Assembly (NCBI GenBank): GCA_020854835.1
Contig: JAHKLX010000003.1
Span: 186,001 to 250,000, forward strand
Source: Microcaldota archaeon
GTDB lineage: Archaea; Micrarchaeota; Micrarchaeia; Anstonellales; JAGGVH01
DNA: 64,000 bases
Direction of reading: 5' to 3'
Shown one piece after another: positions 42,047 to 49,483 of the stretch. Both the position numbers and the translations under genes were made by a program. The notes beneath the pieces were generated by a model. That model had not been told where the DNA came from. It saw nothing but the letters and a program-made list of their open reading frames with translations, and searched no databases. Position 1 is the first letter of the stretch. Each line of letters begins with the position of its first letter.

Positions 42047-43937
42047 ACCTGCTCACCAACAAAACACATCCAAATAATATTACCAAGGGCAATCCACAAA
42101 AACAGGGAGTTTTTGTTTTTTGTTCAGCAGATTCATATGCTTCTGTAGACATGTTGGCAGCCATCTCAGGATATGTTTTCACTAAACCGTATGCTTCCTG
42201 GAACATCAACTCTTCATCATCAAAATCAATATCATGAGAATTTTTCAAAACTTCAAATTTATTGTAGTTGTCATCAATAACATAGGTGGAATCATTAACT
42301 TTTTCCGTATATTCTTCTATAGTTATTTTTTTAACATCCAGCAATTCATTTATTTGATCAAGTGTTTTTTCAGCCAACTCATCATCATTTGAAAGATAAT
42401 ACTCATATGCAATATCCAAATAATTCTTTTCCGATGTAAAAATCAAACCCAAGGAATATTCATTGTTTTTATTTTCATATAACTGTATTGTTTGGTTTGT
42501 TTTTTCAATTTTTTCCAAAATCTCGGAATTTGTTTGATTCATATCTGAATATTTTTTTATTGTTATATTAAGTTCATCAAAATATTCATAACATATTCTA
42601 AGATTCTCCATTGCATTTATTAAAGCGCCATCCGTATAAGATATATTTGCATCTGTGTGCGCTTCCAACAAAAGTTCGAGAGTATCTTCTTTATCTTGCG
42701 TCACTCTTAAATTTGCAATATTTGTGCTAATATCTTCGATGCTTTCAACAATAAGAAGATCAATTTTTTCTATTTCAAAAGGATAGCTATTCTCAATCCA
42801 TTCCTCAACACTTTTTAGATATATTTCAACTTCATTATATTTTTTTTGAGAATACGAATCGCTTGCAGAATCGACCCTATTTTTTAAATTAACAAGCGAA
42901 TAACTGTAATCAAATGTTTTTTCTGCTTCCCCAAATAATTTTTCTGCTTCATCTAAAGTTCTTTCTGCTTCCGAAATCCTATCATATAGGTCATCTCGGG
43001 TCCTATCGTCTTTAAATTTAAATACATCAATATATTCTACGCCCATGACAAAAATATAATAATAATCTCCTTCTTTTATCACTTCCATACCTAAAGAATC
43101 TTCAATTTTACAGTTTTTTGATTGCTGTCTATTCCCTAATTTATCGTATCTATCACATCCAAAATCCGTAAAGCTTTCAATGGGATATCCTGTTTTATCA
43201 AAGACCACAATTCTTTCTCTAAATGCGGTTGGCGGGCTGTCCAAAACAAACACGTAGTCATTAACATTTACGAATTTTGGTCTCTGAACGTTCAATCCTC
43301 CAAGTCCTCTGCCGTAATATTTTATAAAATTACAATCTATATCAACAACTTGAATTCGGTTATTTTTTCTGTCAGCTATATAAATTTCTTCTCCCTCAAC
43401 ATAAAAACTAAAAGGTTCATCTATATATCCATCCCATTCTCCTTTTTTGCATACAATGTTTTCATACTTATAGTTAAGAGTATTGTATTTCCAAATAACC
43501 GCACGTTCCCTATCCAAAACCAATAATTTACTCCCCATTATATCTATATCAACAAACCATCCTGATCCCGGTCCCCAAGAATCATCAAAACTTTTACTGC
43601 CAGGTCTGCCTTTTTGGAAAAATGTTAAATCACTATACTCCGAATCTAAAATATAGTGGCCAGTATCTGTTCTAATAACCTTGTTTAAGTTATTCAAACT
43701 TCCCCAACTTTCCTCTCTAGTTAAAATATCTTTATTCCAATCTAGACTATACAGCCTTCTTTCATAATTATCACATACATATAATACACCATCTTTTTCC
43801 AAAATACAACTGAATTCGTAGGTATGGCCCTCCCTATCTCTATTGCTTGGAAGACCATTCAATGTGTTTACATAACTTATTGTTGGAAATACAAGTGTTC
43901 CAAAAATCAAAATACAAAAAAATATTTTTTTATTCAT
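42039..43937 (-). CDS. Exported NHL beta-propeller protein with coiled coil and C-terminal anchor
   Basis: 632 residues. It has a signal peptide (IFFCILIFGTLVFPTISYV), then repeated propeller blades to about residue 320, e.g. FSFYVEGEEIYIADRKNNRIQVVD and RPKFVNVNDYVFVLD, typical of NHL repeats. A long charged helical region (about 325-605) follows, then a C-terminal helix (LPLVILFGCVLLVSRYE). It is likely displayed on the cell surface, tethered by its end. GAGGTGGATT precedes the ATG. It is 11 bases after the TRAM gene. Confidence 0.85.
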   Translation of the reverse strand: MNKKIFFCILIFGTLVFPTISYVNTLNGLPSNRDREGHTYEFSCILEKDGVLYVCDNYERRLYSLDWNKDILTREESWGSLNNLNKVIRTDTGHYILDSEYSDLTFFQKGRPGSKSFDDSWGPGSGWFVDIDIMGSKLLVLDRERAVIWKYNTLNYKYENIVCKKGEWDGYIDEPFSFYVEGEEIYIADRKNNRIQVVDIDCNFIKYYGRGLGGLNVQRPKFVNVNDYVFVLDSPPTAFRERIVVFDKTGYPIESFTDFGCDRYDKLGNRQQSKNCKIEDSLGMEVIKEGDYYYIFVMGVEYIDVFKFKDDRTRDDLYDRISEAERTLDEAEKLFGEAEKTFDYSYSLVNLKNRVDSASDSYSQKKYNEVEIYLKSVEEWIENSYPFEIEKIDLLIVESIEDISTNIANLRVTQDKEDTLELLLEAHTDANISYTDGALINAMENLRICYEYFDELNITIKKYSDMNQTNSEILEKIEKTNQTIQLYENKNNEYSLGLIFTSEKNYLDIAYEYYLSNDDELAEKTLDQINELLDVKKITIEEYTEKVNDSTYVIDDNYNKFEVLKNSHDIDFDDEELMFQEAYGLVKTYPEMAANMSTEAYESAEQKTKTPCFCGLPLVILFGCVLLVSRYE

Positions 43938-43948
43938 CTAATCCACCT

Positions 43949-44152
43949 CTAAACTTTTTTTCCGTACAAATATGTGTTGTAAATATGAGTTATTTCAATT
44001 TTACAATGGCCTATCTCTGCCCCTGGGACAAACACCAAAAACTGTTTCCCAAACTTCTCTATTTTTGCAATACCCTCGCCATGACCGTTAACATTTTCAA
44101 TATCAACGTTGAATTTTTGTCCTATTTTGAAAACATCTCTTATTTTTTCCAT
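43949..44152 (-). CDS. TRAM-domain protein
   Basis: 67 residues, one TRAM domain: FNVDIENVNGHGEGIAKIEKFGKQFLVFVPGAEIGH. Single-domain TRAM proteins are small RNA-binding beta-barrels found in archaea, where some act as RNA chaperones. The start at 44152 is chosen because TTTATATAA at about 44177-44185 lies near 27 bases upstream; the ATG at 44164 is too close to it. It leads the NHL and membrane-protein operon, an unexpected pairing. Confidence 0.88.
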   Translation of the reverse strand: MEKIRDVFKIGQKFNVDIENVNGHGEGIAKIEKFGKQFLVFVPGAEIGHCKIEITHIYNTYLYGKKV

Positions 44153-44199
44153 ACTCGTAATCATAGAAAAGAAATTATATAAACATTTCTCACAAGTTT

Positions 44200-44739
44200 T
44201 TAACTTTGTTTTTTCCCATAAACTATTTTTTTTCGTTTTTTTGAATATGTTTTTATGAATTTTTTAGGGCCAAATCCCAAATTTATTTTATTATATAAAT
44301 TCATTTTTTCATGTGCACTATCAAACCCTGTCATCATATGGTGCCCTGTTTCTATGTCATAAGCTATAAACATCTCTGGTTTATTGTCAAAATGTGAAAA
44401 AGAATTAATTATTTGTGGTATTGGCAGACCCCTACTTTTTGAGCTTGTTATATATACCCCAATAAGTGCTTCTGCCTGCGATAATATATTAATAGATCTA
44501 TAAGAATCCTTTTTTGAACCAAACTGTATTTCAAAACATGCGATCGGAGTTTCTCCTTTATAAACTTTAAAAAGTTCGAATTTTTTATATTCATTTATTT
44601 CAAATTCTTGTTTTTCAGCAAGATCATTTATTTGCGAGTATATAGATTCAACAAAATTTTTTCCAGGTTTTGGCTTTTCTATAGAGTTAACAATATCATA
44701 TATTTTTCTAACAAATATTTTTTTTTCAAAATCATCCAT
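44200..44739 (-). CDS. Hypothetical protein, 179 aa
   Basis: Not recognised. It is a mixed alpha/beta soluble protein with a basic C-terminal tail, KKFIKTYSKKRKKIVYGKKQ. The middle (FELFKVYKGETPIACFEIQFG, then SINILSQAEALIGVYIT) has a strand order like a restriction-endonuclease fold, but no convincing catalytic triad is seen, so no function is given. The start is leaderless and shares an AT-box with the divergent metallopeptidase gene. Confidence 0.7.
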   Translation of the reverse strand: MDDFEKKIFVRKIYDIVNSIEKPKPGKNFVESIYSQINDLAEKQEFEINEYKKFELFKVYKGETPIACFEIQFGSKKDSYRSINILSQAEALIGVYITSSKSRGLPIPQIINSFSHFDNKPEMFIAYDIETGHHMMTGFDSAHEKMNLYNKINLGFGPKKFIKTYSKKRKKIVYGKKQS

Positions 44740-44761
44740 ACACTAATAATAATCTTAATCC

Positions 44762-44767
44762 TTATAA
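44762..44767. promoter_or_regulatory. Palindromic TATA box shared by the genes starting at 44739 and 44791
   Basis: TTATAA is centred at 44764.5: 25.5 bases from the minus start (44739) and 26.5 from the plus start (44791). The whole intergenic space is 51 bases. Confidence 0.6.
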
Positions 44768-44790
44768 ATTTAAGTTAATTTATTTTATGC

Positions 44791-45189
44791 ATGGGGTTTG
44801 AAATAGAAAAAGCAGAAGATGTCCAAAATATGATAAACGAGATAGTAGATATTTTGGGTAATCCTCATATTATAGGGGGAAGAATAATCTGTGTTAGGTC
44901 ATGGGGGTCAAAAGCATATGCGTATGCCAGGATATGGAGTATGCCCAAAGTTTGGCAGGTGGCTTTAGATATACACACTTTTTATGTCATCGAAGTTTTG
45001 TCTGAACATTTTGACAAATTGGATTATGAAGAAAAAATAAAAGTCTTAATACACGAACTCATGCACATACCAAAAACTTTTTCAGGTGCCCTTTTACCCC
45101 ATAAAAACCCTGGAAAAAAAATAAATGATAAAAATGTAAATGAGCTTTATAAGATATATAAACAAAGAACAGAGAAATATGGTGTTTAA
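44791..45189 (+). CDS. Putative zinc metallopeptidase (HELMH motif)
   Basis: 132 residues. The motif VLIHELMHIPKTFSGALLPHK carries the HExxH zinc site, with a nearby third-ligand candidate (HK). The layout resembles the small archaeal/phage putative metallopeptidases (PhageMetallopep-like). RIWSMPKVWQVALDIHTFYVIEV before it forms the core strands. No signal peptide is present, so it acts in the cytoplasm. Its stop is directly followed by the dtdA start. Confidence 0.8.
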   Translation: MGFEIEKAEDVQNMINEIVDILGNPHIIGGRIICVRSWGSKAYAYARIWSMPKVWQVALDIHTFYVIEVLSEHFDKLDYEEKIKVLIHELMHIPKTFSGALLPHKNPGKKINDKNVNELYKIYKQRTEKYGV

Positions 45190-45933
45190 ATGATCTACCT
45201 TGTGCACGCAACAAAGAATATTGTCAGCGATTTAGTTTGCCAAAGTTTATCAAATATTTCAAACAACATCAAAATTCTTGAATCAGATACCAATGTACTG
45301 GATTTCCCAAAACCCCCCTCTGATGCAGAGCGAATCATCGTTCCAAGTACTCACTGTTCCGAATCTGGAAAACCCTGTTTCACTGTACATACTCCTGGGA
45401 ACTGGACATCGGCAGATTTGGGAGGGAATCCTGAAACTTTGCCTTATGCTGACAATCCACTACAAAAAACGTTATTAAACAATTTAATAAAAAACAATAC
45501 TTTAGGGTGGGAAGTAACAATGGAAGTCAACCACCATGGTCCGACCTATGATGTGCCAATAACATTTATTGAGATAGGGAGTTCAGAAAATCAATGGAAA
45601 AATGAGCAAGCCTTACAAATTTTATCTAAAACAATTATCGATACTTCAAAAACTTCACTGCCCAAAGGGGTAGGTTGTTTTGGTGTCGGGGGCCCGCATT
45701 ATTCCCCAAAATTTACTCGTTTTGAAATAGGAGAACCAGATTTTTTTGTTGGTCACATCCTACCTTCTTATAAAATTGATACTTTAAAGTATGAAACCTT
45801 TGTGCAAGGAATCGAAAAAACAGTCTTCAAAACAGAAAAAGTTGTTTTTGACTGGAAGGGATTAAAAAGTAAACAAAGGAAAACAGTTATAAATTTTTGT
45901 GAAGAATATGGAATAAATTATGAAAAAAGGTGA
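45190..45933 (+). CDS. dtdA: D-aminoacyl-tRNA deacylase (archaeal DTD2/GEK1 type)
   Basis: 247 residues. It hydrolyses D-amino acids from tRNA as a proofreading step. Family motifs are HCSESGKPCFTVHTPGNW, MEVNHHGPTYDVPITFIEIGS and GVGGPHYSPKFT. These zinc-associated motifs identify the archaeal/plant DTD2 family rather than the bacterial DTD1. The ATG immediately follows the metallopeptidase stop. Confidence 0.96.
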   Translation: MIYLVHATKNIVSDLVCQSLSNISNNIKILESDTNVLDFPKPPSDAERIIVPSTHCSESGKPCFTVHTPGNWTSADLGGNPETLPYADNPLQKTLLNNLIKNNTLGWEVTMEVNHHGPTYDVPITFIEIGSSENQWKNEQALQILSKTIIDTSKTSLPKGVGCFGVGGPHYSPKFTRFEIGEPDFFVGHILPSYKIDTLKYETFVQGIEKTVFKTEKVVFDWKGLKSKQRKTVINFCEEYGINYEKR

Positions 45934-45937
45934 GAAT

Positions 45938-46888
45938 ATGGATATTGTTTTTCAATGTATCGAACAAGGTTTTCAATTAACAAAAAAACACTGGAAAGTG
46001 TTTGCAATTCCTTTAATTATAACTATTTTGTTTTCATTAGTGGGAAGCTTTGGTGGAAATTATGGAGGTTCAGGATCCTCTAGTTCAAATCAACAAAATG
46101 ATTCTTCTTATGGCAGTTTTTCAAACAATATTTTAAACGCACAAATAAGTGATTTGTCAAGTATCGTGTCGCCAATATTTGCCTTATCTGCGGGCGTATT
46201 GATAATAATATTTGTGGCAATTCTCATTATTTCCTTAATATTGTCTTGGGTTGAAGGGGGGGCAAAGTTTTCTATGTTTCGGACCCAGAATGAACTTATT
46301 GATAAAGGTACTGAATTAATTGATTTTAGCTGGTTTAGTGAAATATTTTTTGGGATCAAGAAATTTATTCCCATATGGTTTGCAAGACTTTTAGTAATTT
46401 TACCAACTTTAATTTTAGTGCTTTTAGTATTGGTTGCATTTATTACTTCTATTTTGCCTGCAAAATACATACCTCAGCAAATCGCTCAGTACAATAATCT
46501 TTTAGGCCCGTTTGCTTTTATCTTATTACTATTGGCTTTTGTTTTTTTCATAATTCATTCTCTCATATTAATCTTGATAATGTTTGCACCGTATGAGTAT
46601 GTAATAAATGGAAGGGGGTTAGTTGATTCGCTAATACAAAGCAAACAATTAGTTTTTTCTAATTTTGGGATAGTATTTATTTATGTTATGTTCTGGTATT
46701 TTATAAGTTTGGCATCAGCTTTTGCATCACTTATTTTATCTGTTGGATTATTCTGTTGTTTATGCTGTTTTGGTCCTATTGTTGCAAGTATTTTGGTTTC
46801 AATTTGGTCTGGAGGAGTAGTTGTATTATGGAGTTCATTCTCTGATATACTGCTTTGGAAAAAACTCAAACAGAAATATACTTCATAA
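45938..46888 (+). CDS. Polytopic membrane protein, 316 aa
   Basis: Not assigned to a named family; it resembles the archaeal/bacterial DUF7847-type or glycerophosphodiesterase-membrane-domain proteins. Six or so hydrophobic segments are visible (IPLIITILFSLVGSFGG, VLIIIFVAILIISLIL, LLVILPTLILVLLVLVAF, FILLLLAFVFFIIHSLILILI, FIYVMFWYFISLASAFASLIL, CCLCCFGPIVASILVSIW). A Ser/Gly-rich loop follows the first. AAGGTGAGAAT precedes the ATG at 45938; the ATG at 45920 is rejected. Confidence 0.75.
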   Translation: MDIVFQCIEQGFQLTKKHWKVFAIPLIITILFSLVGSFGGNYGGSGSSSSNQQNDSSYGSFSNNILNAQISDLSSIVSPIFALSAGVLIIIFVAILIISLILSWVEGGAKFSMFRTQNELIDKGTELIDFSWFSEIFFGIKKFIPIWFARLLVILPTLILVLLVLVAFITSILPAKYIPQQIAQYNNLLGPFAFILLLLAFVFFIIHSLILILIMFAPYEYVINGRGLVDSLIQSKQLVFSNFGIVFIYVMFWYFISLASAFASLILSVGLFCCLCCFGPIVASILVSIWSGGVVVLWSSFSDILLWKKLKQKYTS

Positions 46889-46996
46889 CTTTTTCTTTTT
46901 TCTTTAATTCCCATACTATCAAAATAAAGATTACTCTTTTTCAACAGTTTTTTAGAAATGTTTATAAACTTTTCTCTTTTTAAAGATAAACACAAC

Positions 46997-47006
46997 TTTT
47001 ATAAAT
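46997..47006 (+). promoter_or_regulatory. TATA box for tfb
   Basis: TTTTATAAAT predicts a start near 47028 and a leader of about 23 bases with GGAGGG before the ATG at 47051. Another GTTTATAAAC-like element at 46960-46969 lies further upstream. The 162-base space before tfb otherwise holds only T-rich sequence. Confidence 0.5.
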
Positions 47007-47050
47007 TTAACTCCCAGTTTAATGTATTTTTCTGGGTTGGAGGGATCAAT

Positions 47051-47959
47051 ATGTCAGTTAAAAAATGTCCAAGATGTGGAAGTACAAGTCTCGCGCGCGA
47101 TTATGAACGTGGAGAGGTAGTTTGTACTGAATGCGGTTATGTCGTTACTGAAAACATAGAGGATTTGGGTCCTGAGTGGAGAGCATTTGATTCAGATCAA
47201 ATGGCATCCAGAGCAAGGGGAGGTGCTCCAACTAAATATACTAGACCAAACAAAGGTCTTGTCACTGAAATTGATCAATATGATAGAGATATTAGGGGGG
47301 CAAGAATTTCTCAAAAGAAAATCGCTCAATTGAGCAGAATGAGAAAGTGGCATAAAAGAGCCTCAATTGCAACTTCAATGGAAAGAAATTTGGCAATTGC
47401 GTTGACAGAATTGGATAGAATTTCGTCATATTTAGGTTTATCTAATGAAACCAAGGAAGCAGCTGCTCTTTTGTACAGAAAATGTGTGCAAAAAGAATTG
47501 GGCAGAGGCAGATTAATTGAATCATTGGTTGCAGCAGTTATTTATGCAGTTTGCAGAATGCAGCACATTCCAAGAACGTTAGATGAAATTGCAAGAGTTG
47601 CAGGGATTGAGAAAAAAGAAATTGGAAGAGCTTACAGATTTGTTAGAAGAGAATTGAAATTGAAAGTTCCTTTAACAGATCCAAAAAGCTATGTTCCCAA
47701 ATTCTGTGCAGCTTTAAAACTTTCAGGAAAAGTTCAAGAAAAAGCAGTTCAAATTTTGAAAAAGGCTATGAAAAAAGGTCTTGTATCTGGGAGAGGGCCT
47801 ACTGGTGTCGCAGCCGCAGCAGTTTATATCGCAGCAGCACTTGAAGGCGAAAGAAAAACTCAGAAAGAAGTTGCTGATGTCGCAAATGTGACAGAAGTAA
47901 CAATAAGAAACAGATACAGGGAGCTTAAGAAAGAACTGAAATTGAAAGTTGAATTGTAG
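47051..47959 (+). CDS. tfb: Transcription initiation factor B (TFB/TFIIB)
   Basis: 302 residues, standard length. The N-terminal zinc ribbon CPRCG...CTECG (about 5-30), then the B-finger region GPEWRAFDSDQ, and two cyclin-like repeats (about 110-205 and 206-300) with GRLIESLVAAVIYAVCR and GPTGVAAAAVYIAA. The C-terminal VTEVTIRNRYRELKKEL is the BRE-recognition helix-turn-helix. GGAGGGATC precedes the ATG at 47051; the frame upstream to 46958 is rejected because it crosses the promoter. Confidence 0.98.
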   Translation: MSVKKCPRCGSTSLARDYERGEVVCTECGYVVTENIEDLGPEWRAFDSDQMASRARGGAPTKYTRPNKGLVTEIDQYDRDIRGARISQKKIAQLSRMRKWHKRASIATSMERNLAIALTELDRISSYLGLSNETKEAAALLYRKCVQKELGRGRLIESLVAAVIYAVCRMQHIPRTLDEIARVAGIEKKEIGRAYRFVRRELKLKVPLTDPKSYVPKFCAALKLSGKVQEKAVQILKKAMKKGLVSGRGPTGVAAAAVYIAAALEGERKTQKEVADVANVTEVTIRNRYRELKKELKLKVEL

Positions 47960-47967
47960 GAGAGGCT

Positions 47968-48975
47968 ATGTTAATAGTTCTTCTTTTTTCTCTTTTTTTT
48001 GCTACTGGTGCCCTAGCTGTTTCAATTGCTTTTGTTTTGCTTTTTTTAACATCTAAAACCAAAAGAAAATACACTATCAGATCATTTTTTTTCCCCTTCA
48101 AAAAAGAAAATAGTTTGGTAGAAAATCTTGGTGCAGTAATAGTCAGTCCATTTGCATGGATTGTTATTTCAATATGCATTGTAATCTTGTTTTTATTTAC
48201 CCTTCTAAACTCAATTATTACAGATACCTCATTCGGATTTATAAGTTACATATTCTCAGGAATAGCCGCATATTTTTTCTCATCTTTTTATTTGTTGATA
48301 TTATATTATACTGATTTTCATGAAAGAGAACCTCCTCAATTTATTATATCTTTGTTTTTATGGGGAATTGCATCAGCTTTGTTTTCTTTAATTTTTTCTT
48401 TAATTCTTCAAAGCATTTTCAGTGTTGTTTTACCCTTTGAAATATGTTTGATGTTGATTGGATCTGTGGGTATTGCACCACTGGTTGAAGAAATATTCAA
48501 ATCATTGGGAGTTGTTTTAGTTATTTTAACTCCTGAAGTTGATAATGCGTTGGATGGTGCATTATACGGGGGAACTGTTGGGCTAGGTTTTGCGTTTATT
48601 GAAAATTGGATATATTTTACTTCTCAGCCCATAACAGATTCAGCATCATGGATCTTTCTAGTTTTGCTAAGAGGTATGCTTTCCACATTGGGCCATTTAG
48701 TATTTACTGGAACAACAGGAGCGGTTCTTGCTTGGTTGAAATTTAAATACAAATATTGGTGGGTTTTCGCATTCCCTCTTTTTATCATAGGTATAGTGCT
48801 TCATGCAATATTTAATTTCATAGCAACTTTAGTTGAAGCAGTTTCCTTGCATTTGACAGGATGTCCCATCCCAATATTTTTGATTTTGTTTTTATTTACA
48901 ATTTTAATCTCTTTTGCTGTTTTTTATGTTGCTTCTGTTATTGGCGAGGGGTATAAAAATGAAAGAAAAAACTAA
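47968..48975 (+). CDS. PrsW-family intramembrane protease-like protein
   Basis: 335 residues with about eight membrane helices. PrsW/CPBP-like motifs are visible: APLVEEIFKSLGV (EExxK), GLGFAFIENWIYF (FxxxEN), GHLVFTGTTGAVL (H) and GIVLHAIFNF (HxxxN). PrsW cleaves membrane-anchored regulators in bacteria; targets in archaea are unknown. It starts 8 bases after tfb with GGAGAG, so it is probably co-transcribed. The stop overlaps the next start by 17 bases. Confidence 0.88.
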   Translation: MLIVLLFSLFFATGALAVSIAFVLLFLTSKTKRKYTIRSFFFPFKKENSLVENLGAVIVSPFAWIVISICIVILFLFTLLNSIITDTSFGFISYIFSGIAAYFFSSFYLLILYYTDFHEREPPQFIISLFLWGIASALFSLIFSLILQSIFSVVLPFEICLMLIGSVGIAPLVEEIFKSLGVVLVILTPEVDNALDGALYGGTVGLGFAFIENWIYFTSQPITDSASWIFLVLLRGMLSTLGHLVFTGTTGAVLAWLKFKYKYWWVFAFPLFIIGIVLHAIFNFIATLVEAVSLHLTGCPIPIFLILFLFTILISFAVFYVASVIGEGYKNERKN

Positions 48976-49483
48976 ACACTTCTTGGAAAAAAACATTATA
49001 TTTTTTGTTTTGTTTTTGGGAATTGGCCTTGGTTTTTTAATAGCAAACACATTTGTTTTTTCTGATTGTAGGGCAGATTTTAGGATGTATCCAGAAAATG
49101 ACGATGAAATAATCTATTTAATTGATTCTGCAAATGAGAAAATTTATGTTGAGATGTATGTTTTTTCTAATGAGGAAATAAGGGATGCAATAATAAGAGC
49201 TTCTGATAGGGGCATTGATGTCAGAATTATTTTAGAAAAATCCATTGCCCAAAACACTGAAACCTACAATAATCTGAAATCAAACGGGGTTGATGTGCGC
49301 TGGTCGGGGGGGTATTCTCTTAATCATGCAAAACTTGTAATTATAGATAAATTAGTTATTCTTGGAAGTCCTAATTTTTCGTGGAGCGCCTTTCATAAAA
49401 ATCGGGAGCATGCTGTTTTATTGAAATGTGATACTCATCCTTTGGAAAAAGAATTTTTAAAAGATTGGCTTTTATCAGGTTAA
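48959..49483 (+). CDS. Membrane-anchored phospholipase D-like protein (single HKD)
   Basis: 174 residues. An N-terminal membrane helix (IIFFVLFLGIGLGFLIANTFVF) is followed by one PLD domain: YVEMYVFSNEEIRDAIIRASDRGIDVRIILE, then the catalytic motif NHAKLVIIDKLVILGSPNFS (HxKx4D). One-HKD proteins of this type act as dimers, as in the endonuclease Nuc. The active site should face outside. The ATG at 48959 has GCGAGGGG upstream; the frame from 48914 is rejected. Confidence 0.9.
   Translation: MKEKTKHFLEKNIIFFVLFLGIGLGFLIANTFVFSDCRADFRMYPENDDEIIYLIDSANEKIYVEMYVFSNEEIRDAIIRASDRGIDVRIILEKSIAQNTETYNNLKSNGVDVRWSGGYSLNHAKLVIIDKLVILGSPNFSWSAFHKNREHAVLLKCDTHPLEKEFLKDWLLSG

Noticed and set aside
44200-44739. 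Possible PD-(D/E)xK nuclease
   Set aside because: Strand order is loosely suggestive, but no convincing acidic/Lys active site was seen, so it is left as hypothetical.
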